Shown in pieces: positions 30,361 to 38,665 of a stretch of DNA of 45,000 bases. Origin of the DNA: an uncultured Alphaproteobacteria bacterium (GTDB lineage: Bacteria > Pseudomonadota > Alphaproteobacteria > Rhodobacterales > Rhodobacteraceae); contig CACBBC010000006.1 in NCBI GenBank assembly GCA_902537415.1, positions 1-45,000 on the forward strand, read 5' to 3'. Under the pieces are notes generated by a model that did not search any database, was not told the origin of the DNA, and saw nothing but the letters and a program-made list of their open reading frames with translations. The position numbers were made by a program, and so were the translations under genes. Every line of letters starts with the position of its first letter. The stretch's first letter is position 1.

Positions 30361-31011
30361 GTGTTGAAGTCAAAAAAAATTCTAGTCACAGCTGGGCCGA
30401 CTCATGAATACTTAGATGATATAAGGTTCATTGGAAATAGAAGCTCTGGTAAACAGGGAGCCGAAATTGCAAAGTGTCTAGAGAAGCTTGAAGCGGATGT
30501 TACGTTGGTAATAGGTCCGGTAAATCTGGAGCTGACCAACTTAAGTAAGGTTATTAGAGTGGAAAGTGCAGTGCAGATGAATGACGCTGTTATTGAAACG
30601 GGCCCATTTGATATTGCAATATGTGCAGCAGCAGTTAGCGATTGGCGACCAAAAGAGAAGGCGAAAACAAAAATAAAGAAAAGCTCGATAGGTGAACCAC
30701 AATTTTTGGAATTAGTAGAGAATCCAGATATTTTAAAAAATATATGCGTTGCTGAAAATAGGCCCAATCTGGTTATTGGCTTCGCAGCTGAGACTAATGA
30801 TTTGTTAACTAATGCTAGATCGAAGTTGAAAAATAAAGGATGTGATTGGATTGTGGCTAATAAAGTATCTGCTGAAACTAATAATATGGGTGGTTGGGAG
30901 AATGAAGTGATTATAATAAAAAAAAACGAGGAAATTAAATTTGCGAAACAGAGTAAAGAAGGGATCGCAAAGCTAATTTGTAAAAAAATAGTTGAGGAAT
31001 TTTCAGGTTAG
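30361..31011 (+). CDS. coaB: Phosphopantothenate-cysteine ligase (separate CoaB)
   Basis: Joins cysteine to 4'-phosphopantothenate using CTP. The 216 residues open with KKILVTAGPTHEYLDDIRFI and GNRSSGKQGAEIA (nucleotide loop), then AAAVSDWRPKEKAKTKIKK (the lysine loop) and LVENPDIL, GFAAET and DWIVANKV. It normally forms the C-terminal half of CoaBC. A TAG lies in its own frame directly before the GTG at 30361, so it cannot be read from coaC without re-initiation, and the five-base gap suggests coupled translation. TTG at 30364 is an alternative start. Both domains are complete, so this looks like a true gene fission rather than a broken gene. Confidence 0.92.
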   Translation: MLKSKKILVTAGPTHEYLDDIRFIGNRSSGKQGAEIAKCLEKLEADVTLVIGPVNLELTNLSKVIRVESAVQMNDAVIETGPFDIAICAAAVSDWRPKEKAKTKIKKSSIGEPQFLELVENPDILKNICVAENRPNLVIGFAAETNDLLTNARSKLKNKGCDWIVANKVSAETNNMGGWENEVIIIKKNEEIKFAKQSKEGIAKLICKKIVEEFSG

Positions 31012-31093
31012 TATTTTTCATTTGTTATAGGTGAAATAAACTTTGTTATTTTTAGGCAAATTTATACACGGTTAAATTGTTGAGAATTTATAA

Positions 31094-31855
31094 ATGAATA
31101 GTCAAATAGATAATGAATATTTTGAACGCTATAAAAGGCATATTTTAGTAAAGAATATTGGTGGTCAAGGCCAGAAAAAATTGGGACAAGCTAAGGTACT
31201 TCTTATCGGTTTAGGGGGAATAGGCTCCACTGTTCTTCAACATTTAGCAGCTGCAGGAATTGGTAAAATTGGTTTAGTTGATCAAGATACTGTCGCACTA
31301 TCTAATTTACAGAGACAGACAATTTATAAATATGAAGATATCGGACGAAAAAAAGTTAGTGTTGCATCAAATTTTGTTAAAAAACTGAATAAAAATGTTG
31401 AAATAACTGAGTATAACTTTTTTTTCGGTGGAGACGACACTTCAAAAATAATTAGTGAATACGATGTAGTTTTGGATGGCACTGACAATTTTGAGACTAG
31501 AAAACTCGTAAATATGCACTGCGTTGAGGAATGTAAACCTCTTATATTCGGAGGGGTTTCTGGTTGGGAAGGTCTTGTAAGTTTGTTTGTTTATAAGAAT
31601 AGTGCGTGCTTTGACTGCGTCTTTACAAGTTCCGAAACAAGGTCTTCTTTTTTTGATTGCAGTTCAGAGGGTGTTCTGGGCGTAACTACCTCTTTAGTCG
31701 GAACCTTCATGGTAGCTGAGACAATTAAGCTCATATGCGAGACGGGGCAACTGCTAACAAATAAGCTTCTAATTTGTGATGCTCTAAACGGAGCGACTGA
31801 GGTTTTACACACAAAAAAAAGCGAAAAATGTAGCGCGTGTCAAAACATCGCTTAG
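31094..31855 (+). CDS. moeB: MoeB/ThiF-type adenylyltransferase
   Basis: Activates the C-terminal glycine of a ubiquitin-like sulfur carrier (MoaD or ThiS) by adenylation, for molybdopterin or thiazole synthesis. The 253 residues have the Rossmann motif GLGGIGS (39-45), Asp64 in DQDTVALSNLQRQ with the ATP-binding Arg74, DGTDNFETR (128-136), the conserved Cys189 in FFDCSSEGVLGV, and a structural zinc site CFDC (172-175) with CSAC (246-249). Length matches MoeB without the rhodanese extension. No moa or thi genes are nearby, so the partner carrier cannot be chosen. It converges directly on the dehydrogenase gene, with no bases between the stop codons. Confidence 0.88.
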   Translation: MNSQIDNEYFERYKRHILVKNIGGQGQKKLGQAKVLLIGLGGIGSTVLQHLAAAGIGKIGLVDQDTVALSNLQRQTIYKYEDIGRKKVSVASNFVKKLNKNVEITEYNFFFGGDDTSKIISEYDVVLDGTDNFETRKLVNMHCVEECKPLIFGGVSGWEGLVSLFVYKNSACFDCVFTSSETRSSFFDCSSEGVLGVTTSLVGTFMVAETIKLICETGQLLTNKLLICDALNGATEVLHTKKSEKCSACQNIA

Positions 31856-32836
31856 TTACAGCATACTTGGCACTATTTGATCGGGGGGGCGGTGACCATC
31901 CAAATATGTTTTTATATTAATTATGACTTTTTCTCCCATCTCGATCCTTCCTTCTAATGTAGAAGAACCCATGTGAGGCAAAAGGAAAACGTTTTTCAAA
32001 CTTTTAAAGTCAGAACCTATTACTTCTTCACTATCATACACATCAAGTCCAGCTCCTCCCAATCGCCCATCTTTCAGTTGTCTTACTAGAGCTTTCTGAT
32101 CTATGATCTCTCCTCTAGAAATATTTACTAAATATGCACTGCGCTTCATTTTCCCAAGACATTTTGCGTCTAGCAAATATAAAGAAGATGAATTTAGCGA
32201 GGCGCTAACAACTAAAATATCAACGGCTGAAAGCATTTCTTCTAAATTTTCCCAGTATGTTGCTGATAAGCTTTTTTCAATGTTTTTGTGTAGGCGTCTC
32301 CTGTTATGGTAGTTTATATTCAGATCAAAAGCTCTTGCTCTTTTTGCAATTGCCTGGCCGATTCTACCCATTCCTAGAATCCCCAGTTTTTTTCCTGTAA
32401 TCCTCATCCCAATCATCGCGGATGGGCTCCAGCCTTTCCAGTCACCAGACTGCATCTCTTCGTGACCTTCTCTTAACTTTCTAGGAATTGCCAAAATCAG
32501 CGCCATTGTCATATCAGCTGTGTCAGTGGTTAAAACACTAGGTGTGTTAGTAACAATGATACCTCTTTGTAAAGCAGTTTTAATATCAATATGATCATAG
32601 CCTGCTCCATAGTTTGCAATTAGCTTAAGTTTGGAACTTGCTACACTCAAAACACTAGCGTCTATTTTATCGCCGATAGTGGGTACAAGAATTTCGGCAT
32701 CTTTTACAGCTGATAATAGTTCTTGCTTACTTATGGGATATTCTGCACTCGAGAGATCAACATTGAATAGCTCTTTCATTCTCTTTTCGACCCGGTCTTG
32801 CAACCTCCTCGTAATTATCACTTTGGGTTTTTTCAT
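31856..32836 (-). CDS. D-isomer-specific 2-hydroxyacid dehydrogenase (glyoxylate/hydroxypyruvate reductase-like)
   Basis: An NAD(P)H-dependent reductase of glyoxylate or hydroxypyruvate, or the reverse D-glycerate dehydrogenase reaction. The 326 residues contain the nucleotide motif GILGMGRIGQA (152-162), followed by YHNRRR, whose arginines suggest NADPH preference, catalytic Arg241 (NISRGEII), a glutamate near 270 (DVYDSEE) and His288 (LPHMGSS). The N-terminal ITRRLQDRVEKRM is typical of the bacterial GyaR/GhrB group. The adjacent SH3 protein is a frequent neighbour of this enzyme in alphaproteobacteria as far as I recall. Confidence 0.87.
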   Translation of the reverse strand: MKKPKVIITRRLQDRVEKRMKELFNVDLSSAEYPISKQELLSAVKDAEILVPTIGDKIDASVLSVASSKLKLIANYGAGYDHIDIKTALQRGIIVTNTPSVLTTDTADMTMALILAIPRKLREGHEEMQSGDWKGWSPSAMIGMRITGKKLGILGMGRIGQAIAKRARAFDLNINYHNRRRLHKNIEKSLSATYWENLEEMLSAVDILVVSASLNSSSLYLLDAKCLGKMKRSAYLVNISRGEIIDQKALVRQLKDGRLGGAGLDVYDSEEVIGSDFKSLKNVFLLPHMGSSTLEGRIEMGEKVIINIKTYLDGHRPPDQIVPSML

Positions 32837-32876
32837 TGCTGTTGATTATGTGATCTATTTTGGTATTTTTTTTATT

Positions 32877-33419
32877 ATGTGCATAACAATTAATAGAGAT
32901 ATAATATCTAATATCAAAACGTTTTCAAAAATATTTCTTAAAATACTACTAATTAATTTATTTCTCATAGTCAACGCTAAGTCTGTAAGTAGTGCTTCTA
33001 TAATTAGCAAAAAAACAGGCCTTCCACTACCTAGGTTTGTATCTCTGAAAGGCAATAAAGTAAATTTGAGAAGAGGGCCCAGTTTAGATTATAAAATTGA
33101 TTGGGTTTACCAAAGAAAACACTTGCCAGTTAAAATTGTGAGTGAGTTCGGTCACTGGAGAAAAGTAACTGATTTTGAGGGCTACACAGGCTGGATATAT
33201 AAAGATCTACTTTCTGGATCAAGATATATTATCGTAAACAAAGAAGAAACTCTTTTAAGAAACAAAGCAGGTTTTGATTCTTTAGGTAAAGCAATTTTGA
33301 AGAGAGAGGTGATTGGAAAGTTAATTAAATGTGAGGGTTTATGGTGTTTCATTCGAATAAAAAATATGCGTGGGTATGTGCTTGCCGAGCACATTTGGGG
33401 AACCAGTAAAAGTAGATGA
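32877..33419 (+). CDS. Exported SH3-domain protein
   Basis: About 180 residues with an N-terminal hydrophobic signal (ILLINLFLIVNAKSVSSA) and two bacterial SH3-like units. The first contains VNLRRGPSLDYKIDWVYQRK, then GHWRKVTDFEGYTGWIYKDLL. The second is weaker, ending GLWCFIRIKNMRGYVLAEHIWG. Such proteins usually bind peptidoglycan or other periplasmic partners. The frame is open back to 32631, but that stretch is antisense to the dehydrogenase gene; ATG 32877 is the first sensible start, GTG 32850 another, and neither has a clear ribosome binding site. It is divergent from the dehydrogenase and converges with the response regulator. Confidence 0.8.
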   Translation: MCITINRDIISNIKTFSKIFLKILLINLFLIVNAKSVSSASIISKKTGLPLPRFVSLKGNKVNLRRGPSLDYKIDWVYQRKHLPVKIVSEFGHWRKVTDFEGYTGWIYKDLLSGSRYIIVNKEETLLRNKAGFDSLGKAILKREVIGKLIKCEGLWCFIRIKNMRGYVLAEHIWGTSKSR

Positions 33420-33426
33420 TACCGAT

Positions 33427-34128
33427 TTATGGAAGAAAGCGATAGCCTCTGCCTCTAATGGTCTTTAGATGCCTAGGGTTTGTTGGCTCTGGCTCTATTT
33501 TTTTGCGTAGTCTTGTAATTTGTACATCAACATTTCTTTCATTAAGGACTTGTTTTCCCTTACTAAGATCTAGGCCATTTATGACCATGTCCCTACTAAT
33601 TATTTTTTCAGGATTAAGCGCAAATAAATTTAATAGGCTAGCTTCAAGGTTTGTTAGCTTTATTAAATGGTTTTCGTGGTAGAGTTCTAATCTTTGCAAG
33701 TCAAATATTTTATTTCCAATCTCAATACTCTTACCAGATTTCTTAGAACCTTCCTTTTCATTTCTTATCAACAATCTTTCCATTCTAAGCAAGAGTTCTT
33801 TTGGCTCAAAAGGTTTCGACAGATAATCATCGGCACCTACTTCTAGACCAGAAATTTTGTCTTTGGACTCTCCTTTTGCCGATAGAAAAATAGCAGGGAC
33901 ACTTTTTTCTTTCCTAACGCTCTCCAACAAATCAAGGCCACTTTCTCCTGGCATCATTATGTCTATTACCAACAAATCAAATTCAAAATAATCTAAAAGA
34001 CACCTAGCCTCTGTAGAATTCCGTGCACTTGATATTAGAAACTCATTTTTGCTCAAGTAAGCACTGAGTAATGATAAAATACGTTTATCATCATCAACGA
34101 GCAATAAATGTGCTTTGTTTCGAGGCAG
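33427..34128 (-). CDS. OmpR/PhoB-family response regulator, PetR-like
   Basis: A two-component response regulator. The receiver domain has HLLLVDDDKRI with the acidic pocket, the phospho-acceptor aspartate in VIDIMMPGESG, a serine in FLSAKGESKDK and the lysine in YLSKPFEPKELLLRM. A winged-helix DNA-binding domain ends in VDVQITRLRKKIEPEP and IRGRGYRFLP. MMPGESGLDL plus the KGESKDKISGLEVG stretch resembles alphaproteobacterial PetR, and the neighbouring ilvE-type gene agrees. No sensor kinase is nearby. The frame is open to a GTG at 34149 that has no Shine-Dalgarno sequence. AAGGAGG (34135-34141) sits six bases before an in-frame CTG at 34128, so I place the start there with moderate confidence. 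Confidence 0.85.
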   Translation of the reverse strand: MPRNKAHLLLVDDDKRILSLLSAYLSKNEFLISSARNSTEARCLLDYFEFDLLVIDIMMPGESGLDLLESVRKEKSVPAIFLSAKGESKDKISGLEVGADDYLSKPFEPKELLLRMERLLIRNEKEGSKKSGKSIEIGNKIFDLQRLELYHENHLIKLTNLEASLLNLFALNPEKIISRDMVINGLDLSKGKQVLNERNVDVQITRLRKKIEPEPTNPRHLKTIRGRGYRFLP

Positions 34129-34291
34129 ATTAATCCTCCTTCGATTCACTTGGAGTGTCTTTATCTTTTTACCAATATCACTATAATATACTCAATGCAC
34201 AGAAAAGTTTATATGGTCCCGGAATCAAATTCTGGAAAAATTAAGAAAATTTAGGTATGCAGTATTAAGTATAATAGTGAGGTGACTTTTG

Positions 34292-35161
34292 ATGGTTGAT
34301 TCTTATGAAAATTTAAAGGGAAAAATTTGGATCGATGGGGAGCTAGTGGAATGGCAAGATGCGAGATTCCACTTGCTCACTCATGCCCTCCATTATGGTT
34401 CATCTGTATTTGAAGGTGAAAGAGCTTATGGGGGAAAAATATATAAAAGTTACGAGCATTCAGTTAGGTTAAGAAGGTCTGCAGAGTATGTTGATATGGA
34501 AGTCCCATACAGTGCTGATGAACTTGAAAGAGCCAAAAATCAAGTTCTTAACGCAAATCGACAAAAAGATGCTTATGTACGGGCTGTGGCATGGCGGGGG
34601 TCTGGTCCCGATATGGGCGTAGCATCCTCTAGAAACCCTGTCAGGGTCGCAGTTGCGTCATGGGAATGGGGAGCTTACTATGGAGACGCCAAAATGAAAG
34701 GTGCAAAGCTGGATATTTCAGATTGGAAAAGACCAAGTCCAGAGACAATACCTTGCTTCGCAAAAGCGTCTGGACTGTATATGATTTGTACTATGTCGAA
34801 GCATGCAGCGGAGGCTAAAGGGTGCTCTGACTCGTTAATGTTGGACTATAGGGGTTACGTTGCAGAAGCAACGGGCGCAAATATATTTTTTGTAAGAGAT
34901 AATAAAGTACACACTCCTAAGCCAGATTGCTTTTTAAATGGGATCACTAGACAAACAGTCATTGGAATTCTTGAAAAGGCTGGGGTGGAAGTTATTGAGA
35001 GACATATTGAGCTCTCTGAACTAGAGGGATTTGAGCAGTGCTGGTTAACCGGTACAGCAGCTGAGGTAACACCGGTTGGACAAATAGATCGATTTAATTT
35101 TGAGGTCGGCGAATTAGCCAAGCAAGTTGCTAATGAATATGAAAAAGAAGTAAGATCTTAG
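34292..35161 (+). CDS. ilvE: Branched-chain amino acid aminotransferase
   Basis: A class IV PLP aminotransferase interconverting valine, leucine and isoleucine with their 2-oxo acids. The 289 residues show HALHYGSSVFEGERAYGG (31-48), the PLP lysine Lys158 in IPCFAKASGLY, SLMLDYRGYVAEATGANIFF (181-200) and LTGTAAEVTPVGQID near the C-terminus. Length and order are normal for the short bacterial form. GAGG lies about nine bases before the ATG at 34292; an in-frame TTG directly before it is unlikely. It is divergent from the PetR-like regulator and 31 bp upstream of the nucleoside hydrolase, with which it may be cotranscribed. Confidence 0.93.
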   Translation: MVDSYENLKGKIWIDGELVEWQDARFHLLTHALHYGSSVFEGERAYGGKIYKSYEHSVRLRRSAEYVDMEVPYSADELERAKNQVLNANRQKDAYVRAVAWRGSGPDMGVASSRNPVRVAVASWEWGAYYGDAKMKGAKLDISDWKRPSPETIPCFAKASGLYMICTMSKHAAEAKGCSDSLMLDYRGYVAEATGANIFFVRDNKVHTPKPDCFLNGITRQTVIGILEKAGVEVIERHIELSELEGFEQCWLTGTAAEVTPVGQIDRFNFEVGELAKQVANEYEKEVRS

Positions 35162-35192
35162 GGAACAGTGGCTTCAGGCTGGAAAGATTGAT

Positions 35193-36134
35193 TTGAGAAA
35201 AATAATAATTGATACCGATCCTGGTCAAGATGACGCGTTAGCAATGATGACCGCTTTTGGTGCGAAGCAAGATTTAAATGTCTTGGGAGTTACGTGTGTG
35301 GCGGGAAATGTGCCCCTAGACTTGACTTCTGTAAATGCACTTAAAATATGCGAACTAAGCGGTCTTTTTAGTGTCCCTGTGTTTAGGGGTAGTCCAGCTC
35401 CACTCAAAAGAAAATTGATAACTGCTGAGCATGTGCATGGAAAAACAGGACTTGATGGGACCGATCTATCAGTTAAAAAAAAGAAACTTGAGCCGACAGA
35501 TGCAGTAGATTTTATAATAGAGTGCACAAAAAAATTTAAAGATGAAAAAATTACTATTTGTGCCCTTGGTCCGCTGACAAATGTCGCCAAAGCACTCAAA
35601 AAAGCTTCTGTATTGACCGAGTCCATAGAGGAGATTGTATTAATGGGAGGGGGCTTTTTTGAGGGTGGAAATATTACTCCTGCAGCAGAATTTAATATTT
35701 ACGTGGACCCTGAGGCAGCAAAAATAGTTTTGGAAAGTGGACTAAAGATAACAATACTTCCATTGGACGTTACACATAAAACACTGGTCCAAAGAGATTT
35801 TCTTGAGAAATTGCGTAAGTCGGGAAAGAATAGTGCCATCCAAGCCGCAAAGCTTTTAGATTTTTTTGAAAGATATGATATGGAAAAATATGGAAGTCAA
35901 GGTGGCCCTTTACACGATCCTAATGTCATAGTGTATTTATTGAATCCGGAAATATATAGTGGAAGGCTAGTTAATGTTGAGGTTGAGGTTGGTTCAGATT
36001 TAACAAGGGGCATGACGGTTGTGGATTGGTGGAATGTAACTGACCGTCCACCGAATGCATACTACATTAACGAAGTAAAGGAGAATAAATTCTTTGAAAC
36101 TGTATTGAATAATGTCCTTAATTTAGAAATATAA
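35193..36134 (+). CDS. Inosine-uridine-type nucleoside N-ribohydrolase
   Basis: Hydrolyses the glycosidic bond of ribonucleosides to free base and ribose. The 313 residues begin with the calcium-binding motif IIDTDPGQDDALAMM (Asp9, Asp13, Asp14), followed by VTCVAGNVPLDLTSVNALKI, HVHGKTGLDGTDL, the NIYVDPEAAKIVLES stretch and the C-terminal LHDPNVIVYLLNPEIY with a conserved aspartate. The start is TTG, with GGAAAG six bases upstream. The base preference (purine or pyrimidine) cannot be told. It lies between ilvE and rsfS in the same direction and probably serves nucleoside salvage. Confidence 0.92.
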   Translation: MRKIIIDTDPGQDDALAMMTAFGAKQDLNVLGVTCVAGNVPLDLTSVNALKICELSGLFSVPVFRGSPAPLKRKLITAEHVHGKTGLDGTDLSVKKKKLEPTDAVDFIIECTKKFKDEKITICALGPLTNVAKALKKASVLTESIEEIVLMGGGFFEGGNITPAAEFNIYVDPEAAKIVLESGLKITILPLDVTHKTLVQRDFLEKLRKSGKNSAIQAAKLLDFFERYDMEKYGSQGGPLHDPNVIVYLLNPEIYSGRLVNVEVEVGSDLTRGMTVVDWWNVTDRPPNAYYINEVKENKFFETVLNNVLNLEI

Positions 36135-36166
36135 TTTCGAAGACATAGAATCCAAAGGAGAAAACG

Positions 36167-36559
36167 CTGAAAAATAAAGAGAGAGAAAAAGCATTAAATC
36201 CCAAAATACATGATAAGGACTCTTATAAAGATCTACTTAGCTGTATAAAAAAAACTTTAAACCAAAACAAAGCAGTCGATATCACTGAAATTAAGGTAGA
36301 TCAAAGCTTTTCTGAATTTGAAAATATATTAATTGCTTCAGGATCTTCTAATAGACAAGTTATTGCTTTAGCCGAGAAGGTTCAAGAAGGTGTTAAAAAT
36401 TTGTTCCGCGTTAACTGCAAAGTAGAGGGAAAGGAGAACGCAGATTGGGTTTTGCTAGATTTTGGAGCAGTGATTGTTCATATCTTCAAACCAGAGGTGA
36501 GAGAGTATTACCAGATAGAAAAAATGTGGAAAGGGCATCTCACGCAGATCTCGAGTTAG
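36167..36559 (+). CDS. rsfS: Ribosomal silencing factor RsfS, with a CTG start
   Basis: Binds ribosomal protein L14 on the large subunit and blocks subunit joining in starvation. The 130 residues contain the family core: DITEIKVDQSFSEFENILIA, SGSSNRQVIALAEKV, ENADWVLLDFGAVIVHIF and REYYQIEKMW. The frame has no ATG, GTG or TTG before the conserved domain; TAG closes it at 36146. A strong Shine-Dalgarno sequence, AAGGAG, lies six bases before CTG at 36167, which I take as the start. ACG at 36164 is the only other near-cognate choice. It lies directly upstream of rlmH, as is usual. Standard ORF finding limited to ATG/GTG/TTG would miss or truncate it. Confidence 0.93.
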   Translation: MKNKEREKALNPKIHDKDSYKDLLSCIKKTLNQNKAVDITEIKVDQSFSEFENILIASGSSNRQVIALAEKVQEGVKNLFRVNCKVEGKENADWVLLDFGAVIVHIFKPEVREYYQIEKMWKGHLTQISS

Positions 36560-36569
36560 TTTTATATAA

Positions 36570-37028
36570 ATGAAAATAATTATAGTTGCACATGGTAAGA
36601 TAAAAAAAGGACCTGAACGTGAACTAATATCAGACTATGTGACACGGTTTAACAAGCAATTTAATAACGATTTTTTGACTTCTTTAGAGATATCAGAGTC
36701 AAATGAGTTCGAAGGAATATTTAACACAAAAGTTTCACAAATGTTGGACGGCAAGGAGACAATGGTGTTACTTGATAAAAGTGGCGAACACCTTGACTCA
36801 GGAGGGTTTGCAAAACTCTTAAATACATTTTCAGAGAAGGGTATTAATAAGATTTTTTTTATTGTTGGAGGATCGGAGGGATTTCCAAAACTGCTCACCT
36901 CAAAAGCTAGAAAGGTTTTGGCACTTTCCAAAATGATCTTTCCTCACAAAATTGCTCGACTGATCCTAGTTGAACAGCTTTACAGAGCTAAATGTATCAT
37001 AAATAGACACCCCTACCATAAGGCTTGA
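36570..37028 (+). CDS. rlmH: 23S rRNA pseudouridine-1915 N3-methyltransferase
   Basis: A SPOUT-fold enzyme that methylates pseudouridine 1915 in helix 69 of 23S rRNA, using SAM, on the assembled 70S ribosome. The 152 residues start MKIIIVAHGKIKKGPERELI, have the SAM-knot motif FFIVGGSEGF (around 93-102) and the typical end ILVEQLYRAKCIINRHPYHK. Length is standard. It is 10 bp after rsfS and 6 bp before gpmI, in one clear operon, and pairs two proteins that act on the large ribosomal subunit. Confidence 0.97.
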   Translation: MKIIIVAHGKIKKGPERELISDYVTRFNKQFNNDFLTSLEISESNEFEGIFNTKVSQMLDGKETMVLLDKSGEHLDSGGFAKLLNTFSEKGINKIFFIVGGSEGFPKLLTSKARKVLALSKMIFPHKIARLILVEQLYRAKCIINRHPYHKA

Positions 37029-37034
37029 GCTTCT

Positions 37035-38567
37035 ATGTGTAAGGAAAAAAAGAAATCTATTGTTTTGTGTATACTTGATGGGTTTGGATTAAGAGAAAAA
37101 AAAAGAGGGAATGCAGTATTTTTGGCAAGCACTCCAAATATAGACCGACTTCTCAGAAATTATCCCAACAGTACTTTAACAACATTTGGTAAAGAAGTTG
37201 GTCTGCCCGAAAATCAAATGGGAAATTCTGAGGTTGGTCACATGCATATAGGTGCGGGCAGAATAATTCAAAGCATGTTGCCAAGGATAGATGATGCGAT
37301 ATCCAGTGGGGCTTTAATTAACAATGATGACTTATTAGGAACACTATCGGATACAAAGTTAAGTGGAGGTGAAACTCATATTGCTGGACTGATCTCGGAT
37401 GGAGGCGTGCATGGACACGCTAGGCACCTTAAAAGTTTAATGAAGGTCGCCTCAAAAAAAAGTTCAAAGGTCAACTTGCATTTATTTTCAGACGGTAGAG
37501 ATGTTGAAACAAAAACTAGTCTTAACGACCTAAAAACCTTGATCTCCGAACTTCCCTCGAATGCAATCATTGCAACACTTATGGGACGATACTATTCAAT
37601 GGATAGAGATAAACGTTGGGATAGAACTAAGAAAGCCTATGAGGCGATTGCAAATGGTGTAGGCAAGAATTATAGAGATCCATTAAAAGCAATTAAGGAC
37701 TCTCATAACAAGGGAGTGACAGATGAATTTATAGAGCCAGCAATATTTAGCGAATACAATGGAATAAAAGGGATAGAGGATAGCCTGATTTTCTGTAATT
37801 TTAGAGCGGACCGAGCAAGACAAATCTTACACGCACTGACTGATAAGAATTTTATAAGTTTTTCACGTCCTAATGGAAAAATCTTTAATAAGGCGGTTGG
37901 TATGATTGAGTATGATACTGATTTCAAGCAAAAATTTAATGTGCTTTTTGAAAAACAAGAGATAAAAAATGGCCTTGGAGAGTGGGTAAGTCGAAATGGT
38001 CTCAAGCAATTTCGAGTAGCAGAGACAGAAAAATATCCACATGTCACGTATTTTTTAAATGGTGGAAGCGAATACGAATATGAGGGTGAAGAAAGATCTT
38101 TGGTACCAAGTCCTCAAGTTGAAGGCTATGAACAAAAACCACAAATGTCAGCAGAAGAAGTATGTAATAATCTAATATCTGCACTGGAAAGAAATTCTTT
38201 CGATTTGCTTATTGTGAATTTTGCCAACCCTGACATGGTAGGACATACAGGGAGTTTGAGTGCAGCAAGAGTAGCAGTTGAAACTGTGGACAAAATGTTG
38301 GGTAAAATATGTACTTGTTTAGATTCGGTTGGTGGGGAAGCATTGATAATATCTGATCATGGAAATTGCGAACAGATGTATATTGGAGACACAGAAAATC
38401 CGCATACCTACCATACACTAAATCCTGTTCCTTGCATTCTATATAGTGATAGGGAAAAAGTAAGTATAAGTTCAGGCTCGTTAATAGACATAGCTCCAAC
38501 AATCTTGGAGTTATTGGGCAAAGACAAGCCTAAGCAAATGACTGGTAAATCACTTCTTCAGTGGTAG
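37035..38567 (+). CDS. gpmI: 2,3-bisphosphoglycerate-independent phosphoglycerate mutase
   Basis: Interconverts 3- and 2-phosphoglycerate in glycolysis with two Mn ions and no bisphosphoglycerate cofactor. The 510 residues have Asp15 in ILDGFGLR, the phospho-serine Ser65 in MGNSEVGHMHIGAGR, LISDGGVHGHARHL, LFSDGRDV, FCNFRADRARQ, NFANPDMVGHTG and SDHGNCEQMY. Length is standard. It sits 6 bp after rlmH. In many alphaproteobacteria an M23-type peptidoglycan hydrolase gene lies between this position and ctpA; here ctpA follows after 98 bp with nothing between. Confidence 0.97.
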   Translation: MCKEKKKSIVLCILDGFGLREKKRGNAVFLASTPNIDRLLRNYPNSTLTTFGKEVGLPENQMGNSEVGHMHIGAGRIIQSMLPRIDDAISSGALINNDDLLGTLSDTKLSGGETHIAGLISDGGVHGHARHLKSLMKVASKKSSKVNLHLFSDGRDVETKTSLNDLKTLISELPSNAIIATLMGRYYSMDRDKRWDRTKKAYEAIANGVGKNYRDPLKAIKDSHNKGVTDEFIEPAIFSEYNGIKGIEDSLIFCNFRADRARQILHALTDKNFISFSRPNGKIFNKAVGMIEYDTDFKQKFNVLFEKQEIKNGLGEWVSRNGLKQFRVAETEKYPHVTYFLNGGSEYEYEGEERSLVPSPQVEGYEQKPQMSAEEVCNNLISALERNSFDLLIVNFANPDMVGHTGSLSAARVAVETVDKMLGKICTCLDSVGGEALIISDHGNCEQMYIGDTENPHTYHTLNPVPCILYSDREKVSISSGSLIDIAPTILELLGKDKPKQMTGKSLLQW

Positions 38568-38665
38568 ATTGATTATTTGATTTATCTAATTAACTCAAGT
38601 AAAACAACAATGCGAACTATTCTGAGTTCCTTTTATTAAATGATATAGAAAAGAGAAGATTAATA

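Noticed and set aside
30345-30375. Frameshift error splitting a coaBC fusion
   Set aside because: Stops lie in both frames at the boundary (TAA ending coaC, TAG just before the coaB start), so no single indel restores a fusion.
32631-32876. N-terminal extension of the SH3 protein
   Set aside because: The frame is open there only because it is antisense to the 2-hydroxyacid dehydrogenase gene; the encoded residues have no SH3 or signal character.
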